Shown: positions 1-10,859 of the stretch, one piece after another
How positions within the stretch are numbered: position 1 is the first letter of the stretch
Layout of the letters: every line of letters begins with the position of its first letter
DNA from: Welwitschia mirabilis
Taxonomy: Eukaryota > Gnetophyta > Gnetopsida > Welwitschiales
Assembly (NCBI GenBank): GCA_051453625.1
Contig: JBOZIK010000001.1
Location: 80,535,385-80,586,818 of the forward strand
Direction: 5' to 3'
DNA: 51,434 nt
Translations under genes and position numbers: made by a program
Notes under the pieces: generated by a model
What the model was told of the DNA's origin: nothing
The model's input: only the letters and a program-made list of their open reading frames with translations
The model's database searches: none

Positions 1-567
1 AGATGACGCCGCCTTATTACCTTGGGCTATGTGCCCATGCGATACCGTTAGCTCTGTGGGTTACCTGTGCATGTTACTGAGGCTATCGTCCTAGATGTCG
101 TCCCGACAACATAGGGGACGACACATTGGATTATGTGCCCATGTTCTATCATCAGCTAAGTGGGTTGTCCTTCCGTTCGTTGTCCTTTCTGTCATCCACA
201 AGACGAAGGGGACAATGCCCTGCCATCATATGCTGTTGTCCAAGTGTTGTGCATGAGTCGTTCCTATGTAGCTACTTTACTGAGCTGTCATCCCCCCTGT
301 CGTGGGGACAATAGTNNNNNNNNNNGACGACACTCTTCCCAAGCTCTTGAAGTAGCGAGAATTGGTCTTCTTCACCTTTAGTCCTCCTTCAATATGCTAA
401 GTATTAGATCATGTCTGAAATGCCTCCAATTATGCCAAGAATTATATGTTTTCATGATCACATTACCATATCTCCATAATTAGTAGAATTGCATCTAAAC
501 TTGTATAAATGTCCTGCAAAAGTACTCTAATTACATCATTAAATTCCTACAAATTGGCATCGCAAAA
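1..567 (-). repeat. Athila-type LTR, outer (5') end of element R, truncated by window edge
   Basis: The last 200 bases align by eye with the ends of the LTRs at 3458, 30425 and 36049, finishing with a relative of TAGCGCAACA (the reverse of the TG-type LTR start) at about 567. In minus orientation this is the outer edge of a 5' LTR. Positions 1-350 are far richer in G+C and CpG than any other LTR here and contain an imperfect tandem repeat of about 105 bases (compare 27-40 with 132-145) carrying palindromic motifs (86-121, 180-215, about 286-311). Because it looks much less decayed than Q's LTR at 2371-3458, it is probably not Q's partner but the 5' LTR of a younger element inserted in Q's gag, with 568-572 (ctcta) as the expected target duplication. 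A 10-N gap is at 316-325. Confidence 0.7.
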
Positions 568-1690
568 CTCTATAAGGTGTATGAGTTGATCATTTGGATA
601 TTGAAAGTTTGATGGTTCTCATTGAGAGTTTAAGTTTTCAAATCAATTTCTAAAAGTTTGAGGATTATTTTGAAAATGAGTATTTAACCTAAGTTGTACC
701 TAATTTTGATTTATGAAGTTTTAAGATGGTTATTTGAAAGTAAAAACTTCTTCACATATTCTGTCTTTGTATGTTAGTAAAAGAGGGTAGTTTTTGATGA
801 CATAATAATTATGCTCACATAAATCAAAAGTTTGCATGATATTTCTTGGGTTGTGGATTTGACATCTAAGATCATCTTTACATATCTCTTCAAGGTAGTT
901 GTAAAATATCTTATAGAACTTATAGGATTAGATTCTATCTCTTTTTATTATTTAACCTCTTTTAATTTTTTAATAAGTTGGCCTATATTTGGATTTTTTT
1001 AAGGATTTGACCAAGTTTGACTAACCTCTACAAGTTCTTTTAATTTTGTCTAGGCGTCATCTAATGTACGTTTCATAAGGTTTCCTTCACAAGAAAAATC
1101 TATAAGTTGTTTTATATGTAAAGTTATCCTACTATAAAAGTAGTCTATTAGTTCTATTAGTAAAAAAGCATCTACTAGGCTAGAATGATAGGCTATAAAG
1201 AAATGCTTATATGAGGAGGCATAGTATTCATTTGGTTTTTATTGAAAGTTTGTTACCTCTATTTTTCTTTTTTCAATAGTTTTTTCACTCACAAATCTAT
1301 TTGCAAAGGTTTCCTAGACTTGATCCTATGTTTTTAAGCTTTTATATAAATAATTTTTAGCTAAAGTTTTATTCTACCTCTTAATTTCATGGAAAAGATT
1401 ACCATGTATGTCCTATTAATGGTTTTTTTTTTCCCTTCCCATTCCTCAATGTAAGGATTAGTTATTCAATGTTTGCAAGGTGTTGAAGGGGATACTCATC
1501 ATTTTCTCTATTAAAATNNNNNNNNNNNNNNNNNNNNNNNNNNNNNNNNNNNNNNNNNNNNNNNNNNNNNNNNNNNNNTTGAATCTCTCATTTTTTATTG
1601 GATAATAATTCTCTAAGGATAAGGTTTGCATTAGGGGTAGAAGATCCTATGACTTGTTTTTACTTATGATATGTACTTAACATTGTAAAT
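568..1690 (-). pseudogene. gag: Decayed gag of element Q
   Basis: On the minus strand this aligns by eye with the gag of element M (about 9740-10859): the zinc-knuckle area near 760-850 and the downstream Asn/Phe-rich tail near 580-720 are recognisable, but stops occur in every frame and no continuous reading frame survives. The product would have been the capsid/nucleocapsid polyprotein that packages element RNA. A 61-N gap (1518-1578) removes part of the N-terminal half. It is cut off at 568 by the LTR of element R. Identification rests on alignment to the better preserved copies in this window, not on intact motifs. Confidence 0.6.
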
Positions 1691-2349
1691 TGGTTCTCTC
1701 CTTTTATAAGATTTTTATTAAGAAAATATAATTCAAAAAAAATATATTTGAAAAGAGGATTAAGTGCATCTGGATATTATGTTTTAGACTCATTTTCTAT
1801 ATTTACCAGTTCTTCTTTAATGTTCTCCTCTATTAGTAGCCTTTCTCTCTGATATCTTTTCTCTATGTTAATCATGTCACAGAATCTTACAGTCAGCAAA
1901 TAATAAAAAACAAGATTAAAAACAATGGACCATTATCTTATTTGTTATAGTAATAACAAAAGAGCAACACACACAGAAATAAAAAAAAATAGAAATAAAA
2001 CAAAAACCGAAAGAGAAAGCGGAAAACGCAAAAAATAGGATTGTCATCCTCCTAGACATTCAGATAGCATAGGAGACGATAGGAACTAATTTATTGTAAA
2101 AAAATTCAAAACTTAAAAATAAAACTAAAAACTAAAATCACATAGTATCATCTTGTCTGTCATGTGGATGACAAAAGGATAACTACTATTTTCCTATGTA
2201 AAATTAAATTTGAAAAACTAAAACTAAAAAATTGCACATAGAAAACATATAGCTCCTAATAAAGTACAATGTCGCTATAGATAAATAACTAAACAAAGGT
2301 CCAATATACTCACTTTAATGATGACAACCCTTGTACTCCTTAATAGCTT
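1691..2349 (-). other. Untranslated leader of element Q
   Basis: Non-coding stretch between PBS and gag, matching the leader of element M at 28693-29320 in order and content. It includes A/T-rich tracts and two degenerate palindromic motifs near 2041-2080 and 2147-2180 (gtcatcctcctag..., cttgtctgtcatgtgg...). Confidence 0.55.
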
Positions 2350-2367
2350 TTTCCAGCAATGCTGTTA
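2350..2367 (-). other. Decayed tRNA-Asp primer binding site (element Q)
   Basis: Reverse complement is taacagcattgctggaaa. Against TGGCGCCGTTGCCGGGGA it has eight changes, seven of them C-to-T or G-to-A. It lies three bases inside the LTR, as at the other three PBS copies in the window. Confidence 0.75.
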
Positions 2368-2370
2368 ATT

Positions 2371-3458
2371 TATCATACTGTGTATTTGTGTAAATTCTTA
2401 AGTTTAAAAGGATTCTGTCATTCATAAAATAAATATATATCTTACACAATACAATGCACTAGTATGAGTGGGAGTAAATATAAAATGTCATATTCACATT
2501 AAAGAATATGAGACAAGACTTATATTTCTTTGAAAAATAATATTAGAAAATAGAAATAAAGGATAAGTGTAAAGAAATAAATTATAATGGAAATATAAGA
2601 TGTAACCTAACCTAATATGCAATGCAAAAATTATTCTAATGCTACTTGCTTTTAGCCTTAATAAAGACTACTCTTGATGATCTATATCACTCAAGAAATT
2701 ATCATCAGATCAAAGGCAATCATAAATAATAAGGATAATTTGAGAATCTAACATGCAAATATGAAAATAAATAAGGCTTTTATATTAAGAATTAATAAAC
2801 ATCTAAGTTACAAAATAGTTAAGCTTCAATATAGGATACATAGCCCTCCACTAAAGGATTGTCTTTCTGCAACACTTGAGATGAAACACTCATCCTTTAA
2901 TCTCCTATTACTAGAATTTCTAGTGTAATGCAAATGAGAAAAATATTTAAAGAAGGGCTTATTTATAATAAATTATAATAGAAAATGACAAATAGAAGGC
3001 ACAACTAGACGTACTTTTTTACATAAATGAAATGGAAGAAATAGTTAAGGGTTATTATCAGAGTCAGTTACATGTTAGTGTTGTCCTACCTGTCCTCTAG
3101 GTGAAAAGGGAGATAATAGCTCATTATAAAAGATGACTCAAAATGATGATTCAGTAATGATTCAATAGTACATGTTATTAAGTTATCATCCTGCCTGTCA
3201 TGGGGATGACATAGGGAATAATGACCTTCTTAAACATATTTTTAAGGAGAAACTTAGTATCCTCATTAGTAATCCTTCTCCAAAGCTTTATGCAGTAGAA
3301 TGTGCCTTTAACATATCAAACTTGGATAAGAAATGTGTATTTCTAATACTTCCTATTGTATCTTCAAGATCCTCAGAATTGCACTCAAACTTGTATAAAT
3401 TTCTTACAAAAAAAACTCATAAAACTCCATTAAATAACCAAAAATTGGCAGTGCAATA
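2371..3458 (-). repeat. 5' LTR of element Q
   Basis: Length 1088, close to the other LTRs. The low edge (tatcatactgtgtatttg) matches the inner edges at 5134, 29342 and 34872, and the high edge (gtgcaata) matches 30425 and 36049. Palindromic motifs occur near 3080-3115 and 3180-3215 (cctgtcatggggatgaca). Strongly AT-shifted. Confidence 0.8.
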
Positions 3459-3463
3459 AAGAG

Positions 3464-4125
3464 CAAGAGATCCATTTAATAGTTACAAATAGAAGTTTAC
3501 CTTGGTATTGGATTGAGTATCCTCCATTAAGGTGCTACTATTTAGTTGTAAGTGGATATAAAAATTTCATGATCAATTTAATTACTCTTTTTACTATAAT
3601 TGCATTTACATCCCTTATGATTAAATTGATCATAGCTTCATGACAGTTCTATAATTTATTTAGATCATAAGGTAACCTTTATCAAGGTTGATCTTACTAG
3701 TTTAGATTTACATTGCTATTTCATTTTAATTTCATATTGCATTATCTATAGTATATTTGGAAATTCTTATAGATTATGTTGGCTAAGAACAAGTAGTAAA
3801 CTCTTTCTAGTTAATCTAAGTTATAAAGAAATAGTTCTTATAATAGGAGAATAGAGTCCAAATAGAATGCATTTCACTTACATGTCATCCATTGCATTTT
3901 CACCATCACTCGTCTTGCATTGATTTTACATTTTTGTTTATTTTTATTTACTAAAATAGAAAATATTGGAAATACTTTTGGAAATCAATTCTATAACTAA
4001 TAGAGTTCCTTTAATGGATTACAACATTTGAGTTAATTCCCATCTATGCTAGTGCGTGTTTTCTACAATGTGATTTATAGGTTTTTACCTAAAGGACTTA
4101 AGGATTACATATTCATACCACAATA
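3464..4125 (+). repeat. 3' part of plus-strand Athila-type LTR (element P)
   Basis: Reads in plus orientation like the reverse complement of O's LTR (34872-35480) and like the right part of B's LTRs, ending in attcataccacaata at 4125, which matches the LTR ends at 11947 and 28687. The left part is displaced by insertion of Q at 3463. It is the 3' LTR of an element extending left of the window, or a solo LTR. The target is O's integrase; 4126-4130 (ttgaa) is the expected target duplication. It contains no gene. Confidence 0.7.
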
Positions 4126-4980
4126 TTGAAAAACCTAGAGAGTTTTGCCAAGTAGTATGATAAGCCCAAAGAACATCATTAGTTTTAGAGAATCAAGTTT
4201 TTTTATTAAGAGATACTAATTTTTAAAGCATCTTTTTAATTTCTGTATCTGCATTTTTGGCTTGGCCATTAATTTATAGATGACAAGCATATGCAATTCT
4301 ATGTTTAATGCCAATGGATAAAGCATGTTTCTGAAAAAGGTGATTAATAAAATGAGTTACTTGATTACTAATGATGATTCTAGGAAAACTAAACATTGAG
4401 ATATATGAGTTTAAACAAAATTACAAATAATTCAAGCATTATTCTTAGTAGTAGAAATAACTTCAATCCACAAAGTAATATAATCAACTGCAACTAGGAT
4501 GTAGTTTTTATCATGAGAAGGTGATTTAATATGGCCTATAAAGTCATTCCTCTAATAATCAAAATGTTCACATTCAAGCATAGGTTTAAGGGGCATATTT
4601 TAAGAATGAGTTAGGCTACTACAATATTGATAAGCATTACACCTTCTAACAAAGTTAAAATGGCCTTTAAAAAGAATAGACTAATAAAAACTAGAATGAA
4701 AATTTTTTATTGTAGTCTCTTAGCCACTAAAGTTTTCCCTACATACCCCATCATGGCAAAGGTTAAGAATCTCTAATATTTCCCATTCATGCACACATTT
4801 ACATATGATTTGATCTTTACATCTTTAGGAAAGATAGGGTTCATTCCATTCATAGTCACTGATCCTATAGAAAAAAGACTTTCATTAGTTATAGTTCTAA
4901 TGTTGAGGTGTTTTTATGATAACAAGATAGTTCACAATATCAACATATCAAGGAGAAAGATGAATAGAAGAGATGGCATA
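4126..4980 (-). pseudogene. pol: Integrase part of element O pol (decayed)
   Basis: Minus-strand translation, by eye, gives an integrase core and zinc region. At about 4265-4300 there is a relative of the AYACHPQTNGQ segment, with Gln changed to stop. At about 4130-4200 the segment NDVLWAYHTTW is readable, and near 4640-4720 the remnant of the HHCC zinc region. Integrase would join element DNA to the chromosome. Stops and frameshifts are frequent. The domain ends at 4126, where the plus-strand LTR of element P is inserted, so the C-terminal tail lies left of the window. It continues upstream (higher coordinates) into the RNase H end. Confidence 0.75.
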
Positions 4981-4984
4981 AATT

Positions 4985-5128
4985 TGTTTAACAGCAAATA
5001 GTTATTCATCTAGGAAGGAGTCATTTATGGAAAGTTTATCATGTGAATAAGAGAGTTGAGATAAGTGATCTACAATGCTATTATGTTTTCTAGTCTTATT
5101 TATGATCATAAGATTAAATTCTTACATG
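4985..5128 (-). pseudogene. pol: RNase H C-terminal end of element O pol (split by element M)
   Basis: The minus strand reads a relative of LLxQEFNLxIIxKTxKHNSxxDHLSxL, the standard end of the Ty3/gypsy RNase H domain, and stops at the agaag duplication 5129-5133. The missing N-terminal part resumes at 30431 on the same strand, on the far side of element M. This split fixes the insertion point of M inside O. Confidence 0.8.
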
Positions 5129-5133
5129 AGAAG
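5129..5133. repeat. Target site duplication of element M (left)
   Basis: agaag, identical to 30426-30430, directly next to the LTR edge at 5134. Five bases is the length expected for gypsy integrases. Confidence 0.8.
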
Positions 5134-6334
5134 TATTGCAGTGCATATTTATGCATACATTTATACTCAAAGAGATTTTATCATTTAAAAATAAAATAAA
5201 TATCTTGCATAATAAAACACAGTAGTATAGTTGGGAGTGAACTCGAATGTCATATCTCATTGAAGACTTATGAGAGGAGAATAAGGATTGATTTTCAACA
5301 AAGTAAAGTAACCGAAATTAANNNNNNNNNNNNNNNNNNNNNNNNNNNNNNNNNNNNNNNNNNNNNNNNNNNNNNNNNNNNNNNNNNNNNNNNNNNNNNN
5401 NNNNNNNNNNNNNNNNNNNNNATGATAACCAAAATTAAATAATAATGCAAAAAATGAAATATGTAATGTAATTACAAAATATAACTAACTAAATGCAATG
5501 CAAAATAAAAGTAAACTACTTCTTTTTAGCCTTAACAAATGTTTCCCTTAATGATCTATATCATCAATGAAATTGTTACTAGATCAAGGGTAACATAAAC
5601 CATAAGGGATATTTGACAAAATAATATGTAAAAACAAAAATAGATTTTCTATTAAGAAGTAACAACATCTAGGTTACACAATAGTTGGGCATTAATGGAG
5701 GATGCATAGACCTCTACCAAGTGACCATCTTTCTACAACACTTAAGATGGGTCTTTCATCTTTCAATCTTATATCATGAGAATTTCCAATGCAATGAATA
5801 TAAAGAGGAGAGTTAAAGGGAAACTTATTTATAGGGTTACAAACTAGAAAATGACAAATAGAAGGTGTTGCAATATGCACTCTTTTACAAATAAGAAATG
5901 GATGAAATGGTCAAGAGTTAGCTGTCAGAGTTGGTTATAATGTCAGTGGCTTCCTCACTGTCATCTAGATGATGATAGGAATGATAGCTCCTTATAAAAG
6001 ATTACTTAATAGATAACTAATCAGATGACTCTGTAGTACATATTAGTATCTAATGGTGTCATCATCCTATCTGTCATGGGGAAAATAGAGGGAACAATGG
6101 TCTTCTTTATTCGTCTAATTAAAGAGAAGTTAGCATTTTCCATCAATAATGTTCCTTCATAGCCATAAGTATCAGAATGTATCTTAAATGCCTTAAATCT
6201 TGATATGAATTTCACATTTCCAAGATCTTTCATTAATTCTCTAAAATCCTCAGAATTTCAACTAAACCTGTACAAATACCCTACAAAATAGCTCATAAAA
6301 CTCCATCAAATAACCACAAAATGATAGCATAATG
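5134..6334 (-). repeat. 3' LTR of element M
   Basis: Low edge tattgcagtgcatatttatgc against tgttgtggtatgtatttatgc at 29342 differs only by transitions; the high edge tagcataatg matches tagcacaata at 30416-30425. It includes a 100-N gap (5322-5421), so the length of 1201 is approximate. It contains a perfect palindrome tcatctagatga at 5961-5972 inside a larger inverted motif. Confidence 0.85.
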
Positions 6335-6336
6335 TA

Positions 6337-6347
6337 GCCCTTCAATT
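6337..6347 (-). other. Polypurine tract of element M
   Basis: The minus strand reads attgaagggct immediately inside the 3' LTR edge, parallel to aagtgaaggg at 27591-27600 in element B. It would prime plus-strand DNA synthesis. Confidence 0.5.
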
Positions 6348-7760
6348 AGTCTTTATCCATACCTAATTAAAAACTAGGTGAAAAACCACAATTGCAAGCT
6401 AATTTATCTCATAAAAAGTCAATTTAGAAATTATAAAATAGGCTCATAAAATACATCACATAGAAAAATAACATGTAGTGCATAATGTATACAAAACTTT
6501 TAAAATTTTATCTCATGAAATCCTTGAAATAACTCAAAAATTTATAAAAATAAGCTATGAAAATGGGTCCTGCCTCTTGGTTAAAAAAATAATACATCTC
6601 ATATGGGATAATAAAGAAAAGAAAGTAGATGGAAGTAATAACATAAAGGATAGGTGTTTATGAATTTGAACATCTTTCTAAATTAAGTGCAAAGCTAAGT
6701 AAAGAAATGTTAGATTGGAGAAATAGATATCTATTAAATATTCTAACTAGTAAAAAAAGTTTCATCATAAAATGATTATAAGTAATGCTAAGAACTCAAA
6801 AATACTAAAAATAAAAGTCACAAATTTCTTAAGAAAATTTAATTATTTATTAAAAACTATCAAAGAAAGCATTAAGATTCTAAAAAGATAATAAAATACA
6901 GCAATGCCTTTGAAATAACTAACTAAATAACAAATGATAACTGATCTATCCAAAGTTTTAACCTAGAAAAATCCTATGAAAGAAATCATAACATTACCTG
7001 ATTTTAAAATGCATGACTTGATATATAAAAAAATCCATTCAATAAGGTAGTGGTTATGTTGATGCTAAAAATGAAATGATTTAAACATTAAATGATTAAA
7101 CCCAATACCTNNNNNNNNNNAATAGACACTTGAATTTCAATAGATAAAATAATTATGTGGAAGGACTAAGAGTCTAGAAAGCAAGTAATGCCTTTGATGA
7201 TACCAAGAAAACCACTAATTCCATAGCCTCAAAGTTCATTATAACTTTATTATCCATGACAAGTAAAGTTCAACCACAGTCAAAGAATTAATAACCCATG
7301 AATCATGGCAAAAATACCTCCTAATGGAGTTTCCATAGCTACCATATTATACTGTTAAAGGCTCCTCTTGAAAAAAATTATCCTAGCATATTTGCAGTAG
7401 GACATCATAGTGAGTCTATTTTTTGAAATATCATAGATAGAAAACATCATAGTTCTTATTTCACTTTTTCTTTTTTTTCTTTTTTTTTGACTGAAGACAT
7501 ACCACATAATCAAAAACTCTAAAAGATAAAGATAAAGTCATAAGATGAATATAGAAAAACATTCTTAAACAATCTAAGACCTTTTCACCATTGAGAAAAA
7601 CATCAAAAATAAATCATATTCATTTAAACTAAAGTTCATAGACATGTGAATCTCTTAAGATTGGATAAATCCAATCTGAGACATGTGAAATAAATACATA
7701 AATCATGTTAGAAAGATGATCACGTAATGTCATAATGATATTTAAAGGAAAAAGCTGAGA
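6348..7760 (-). other. 3' non-coding region of element M
   Basis: The minus strand from about 7700 down matches the post-integrase region of element B (23860-24340), for example the segment containing cacatgtctatgaac near 7635. No reading frame like the env-position ORF of B (25.9-27.05 kb) is seen; the region is much shorter than in B, so that ORF seems to be absent. A 10-N gap is at 7111-7120. Confidence 0.55.
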
Positions 7761-7880
7761 TAAAATTTAGATGGTTGCTCAAATGTTTTCAACCTTTATC
7801 TATTAACTTTCTGAAATTCTAAAATGGTCAAGTTATAAATCTCAACAGAGCCATCAGAATGTATTTTTTCAAAATAACAA
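7761..7880 (-). pseudogene. pol: Integrase C-terminal remnant of element M
   Basis: The minus strand near 7860-7770 corresponds to the end of B's integrase tail (17860-17950): a readable KKYILMALLRF matches ERVHSNGLIKI in the plus-strand copy, followed by the same degenerate ending. Only about the last 40 codons of pol remain. The join to upstream sequence is not RT or integrase core but leader-like DNA. Confidence 0.5.
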
Positions 7881-8340
7881 AAAAATCAAAGTAATAAATA
7901 GTCATCCTTTTCATTGTCTAGATGATAGAGAGAATGAAAAAGATAAAAAACTAAAATAGAAAGTGGAAATCTAACAAAAAACTAAAAGAATAAAATGAAA
8001 AACAAAGACTATCATCTTGATTATTATGGGGATAACAAAAGGAATGAGACACATAGAAAGCTAAAAAAAAAGCTGAAAATATAATCAACGTCAAAATTAA
8101 AAGAATAAAAAAGAAAACACTAAAGCTAGTAAATTTCATTTAAATCCTAAAATCTAATCAATATTTTTATTGAAAAAAAAGAAGGATCCAATTAGATGGT
8201 CTCAAGATATTGCATGTTTTTAAAGAAATAAGATCCAAACCAAATGTTCATTGATTAATAAAACATAAAATTTATACAATTATTTTTAAGTAAAATCAAT
8301 TATAAGAAGAGAGGAATTAAAGATAAAACTTTATGAGACC
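7881..8340 (-). other. Leader-like segment replacing the pol core in element M
   Basis: Where RT, RNase H and integrase core should lie, the minus strand holds a T-rich non-coding stretch with two palindromic motifs (near 7900-7935 and 8005-8045). It resembles the 5' leader of the same element (28900-29150) and, more weakly, the 24.9-25.2 kb region of B. The similarity is judged by eye in low-complexity DNA. A recombination or template switch during reverse transcription could create such a structure. Confidence 0.45.
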
Positions 8341-9250
8341 TCATAAAATCATAAATTTTGGAAGACAAAAGGGAGATAAATGCTAACTCTAGTAAAAGAT
8401 TTTCATTAATTACAATAGGCTTGTTTTAATCATGATATAGAAAAATGAATTCTAGTCCACTAGGAAGATTTTTCATATTTAAATTATGATTTTTAAATTT
8501 TGGCTTATGTAGTGGACAATCTCCCATAAGACATGAGTTTTCATTTAATAGCTAGACTTTCTTACAATCTAAAGGTTTTATTTCTTGATCTAAAAATTTA
8601 TACTCAAAGTTGGATGTATTAATAGCTTCTAAGTTTTAAATCTCAATTAGGTCATCATAAATCATAGGCTCATGTAATGTCATCTCTCTTTCTTTTAGGG
8701 AAGTATGTTACAAGAATAAAGTTGGTTTGATATTACTTTCAATGTCCATTTCATCATCACCTAGGTCATTTTCAGCTACATCAAAAACTCTAATTGTAAA
8801 TGTTTTATTTTTAAAGTGACACTTTCATCATCCCAGTTCTTATGTTAATAATGTAGTGGGTTATTGCATAGAAGGGTCATCTTAAAAGTAATGGGCATCC
8901 TCCATTATATTTGAATTTTATGATAATTACATCTATTAGATAGTAGGCCTATTTAATTTATAATACTAAATCTTTCATGACCCCTAAGAGTTTCTTAACC
9001 AAAGTGCCTTATAATTCTAAGACAATATGATTAGGCTCTATTCTACCCTCTAGACTAAGGCTTTTGCAAATGTAAAGTGGTAAAATATTAATGCCCACTC
9101 CAATGTTAATTAAATCTTCCATAATCTATTTATTTTCCTCTAATGTGACATTTATCGTTTCTATCCCTAGATCTTTAAATTTTAGTAATTTTTATAACAC
9201 TAAATTCATAAGGGATTATGCTAGAAAAACTTTACTAAGGATGACTCATT
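8341..9250 (-). pseudogene. pol: Protease and PR-RT linker of element M
   Basis: Minus-strand translation aligns with protease and linker of element B (14390-15110). The active-site segment at 9099-9107 reads N-I-G, so the catalytic Asp is replaced by Asn (GAT to AAT). The following leucine-rich part and the segment near 8500-8780 (DLGDDEMDIESNIKP and onward) match the acidic linker of B. Several stops are in frame. The protease would process Gag-Pol; this copy could not. The RT N-terminus is barely represented, and the leader-like segment follows. Confidence 0.6.
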
Positions 9251-10859
9251 TTATTTTTTTCTTATCAGATCTTTCCATAGTTTTGAGTACCCTAGATTTT
9301 GTTGTAAAAATTTCCAAAAGGGTAAGTTTATACTCACATTTTTCATTAATTCTTTAATATGTCTATTGAAAATTAAATTATTGTTAAGACTATCAAGCTA
9401 AGAAGTAGCTAGTTGCTTTTGTGAAGAATTTTTCTTTTTTATTTCATCAAGAAAAGAAAAGTTATAATCTTCTAATATTTCAATGTCTTCCTCTTCTTAT
9501 ACATCATTTTGAATGTTATTTTGAGAGGTTAATGCTTTATATGAATGAGGGTTTACTTCTTGTCCACTTCTTATCACAACTTTATAATATTTTCTCATTT
9601 CATTAGGGTTTGGTAAAGCTTGTATTGTCAATGAGCCTTGTGGTCTTTGATTTGCCAACATGATTTGTTAAGGGATATTTATTAAGTTTTTAATGTTGTC
9701 ATTTTGCTTTTTTAAGATGGTATGTATCTTTTCTTACAATCTTCTAAATTCATCCATAAGGTTTATAAATGGATCATTTAGATGTTGGAAGTTGAATGGA
9801 CTTGATTGAAAGTTTGAATTTTTGAATTGGTTTCTAAAAGATTGAGGGCTATTTTGAAAATGTATATTTAATATAGAATATTCTTGATTTTTATTTTGAA
9901 TGTTTTAAGATGTTTGATTAAAAGAACAAACTTCTTCATATATTCTCTCTTTATATGTTGGTAGTAGAGGACAGTTTTTAGTTATGTGGTAATTTTCCTT
10001 ACCTAAGCCATACGTTAACATAACATTTCTCTCAGTTGCTAATTTGGCATCTAAAATCATTTTTATATATTTTTAATGTTTTTATAAAGTTTTAAATTAT
10101 ATTTTTAGGGTTGTAATCTACCTCCTTTTCTTGTTTAACTTCTTTTAAATCTTTGATGAGTTGGCCTACAATTTAGTTTTCTTTAGATATTGGCCAAGCT
10201 TAACTAACCTCCACAAGTTATTCTAATTATATATAGTAATTTTCTAATGTAAGATTTATAAGATTTCCATCATCAAAGAAGTCTACAAGTTATTTTGTAT
10301 GGGGATTTAGTTTAGTATAAAAGTAGTTAACTAGTTTTTCTCATGAAAAACATCTACTAGATTAGAATGGACTACAATAAAGAAACATTCATATGTATAA
10401 GCATAATTCTTATTTGATTTTTGTGGAAAGTTTATTACTTCATTTTTCCTTTCTTTAATAGTTTTTTCACTTATGAATCTTTTAATGAAGGTATTCTGGA
10501 CTTGTTCTCAAGTTTTTAAACTTTTGTGGGGTATAATTTTTAGCCAATATTTAGCCCTTCCTTTTAATATTATGGGAATAATTACCATGTATGTTCTATC
10601 ACTATTTTTTTAATCCATTTTCTAAGGTAAGAATTAATTATTCTATATCTACAATATGTTGAAGGAAATCTTCATTTTCCTCTCCACTAAAGGTTGGGTA
10701 GACATTTAGATGTTTTAGTTCAACATTATCTCCTATGGATAAATCAATATGGGTTGAATATCTGATTTCTTATTTGTCAGTAATTCTGTCTAGGTAAGAT
10801 TTACATTAGGATTAGAAGTTGAAAACCCTATAATTTGTTTTTGTTTTTCACTTGATATT
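9251..10859 (-). pseudogene. gag: gag of element M (interrupted by element B)
   Basis: On the minus strand near 10700-10640 there is VELKHLNVYPTFSGEENED, matching LNAYPxFSGEPNE in B's second gag copy. The zinc knuckle lies near 10010-9940, where only the His and last Cys of CX2CX4HX4C survive (NYHITKNC), followed by PLLPTYKERIYEEVC, a segment shared by all gag copies here. Frame is broken by many stops. The N-terminal end is cut at 10859 by the LTR of B, and the sequence continues at 28693 on the other side. Confidence 0.75.
10855..10859. repeat. Target site duplication of element B (left)
   Basis: atatt, against acatt at 28688-28692; one C/T difference, in line with the decay seen throughout. 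Confidence 0.6.

Larger units (their letters stand above)
568..3458 (-). mobile_element. Element Q: old Athila-type copy (gag, leader, PBS, 5' LTR)
   Basis: Reading the minus strand from 3458 down: LTR (3458-2371), PBS (2367-2350), leader (about 2349-1690) and gag, ending abruptly at 568 against another LTR. Everything downstream of gag is missing from the window. Either it continues left of element R, or Q is an internal-deletion derivative and the LTR at 1-567 is its own 3' LTR. The decay difference between the two LTRs favours the first reading. The likely target duplication is aagag (3459-3463), its partner being outside the window. Q is inserted in the plus-strand LTR 3464-4125. Confidence 0.65.

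Noticed and set aside
160-381. Open frames at 126-314 and 160-381 in the GC-richer left end
   Set aside because: They lie in an LTR with tandem palindromic units and a gap; two overlapping frames are open only because the sequence has few stops.
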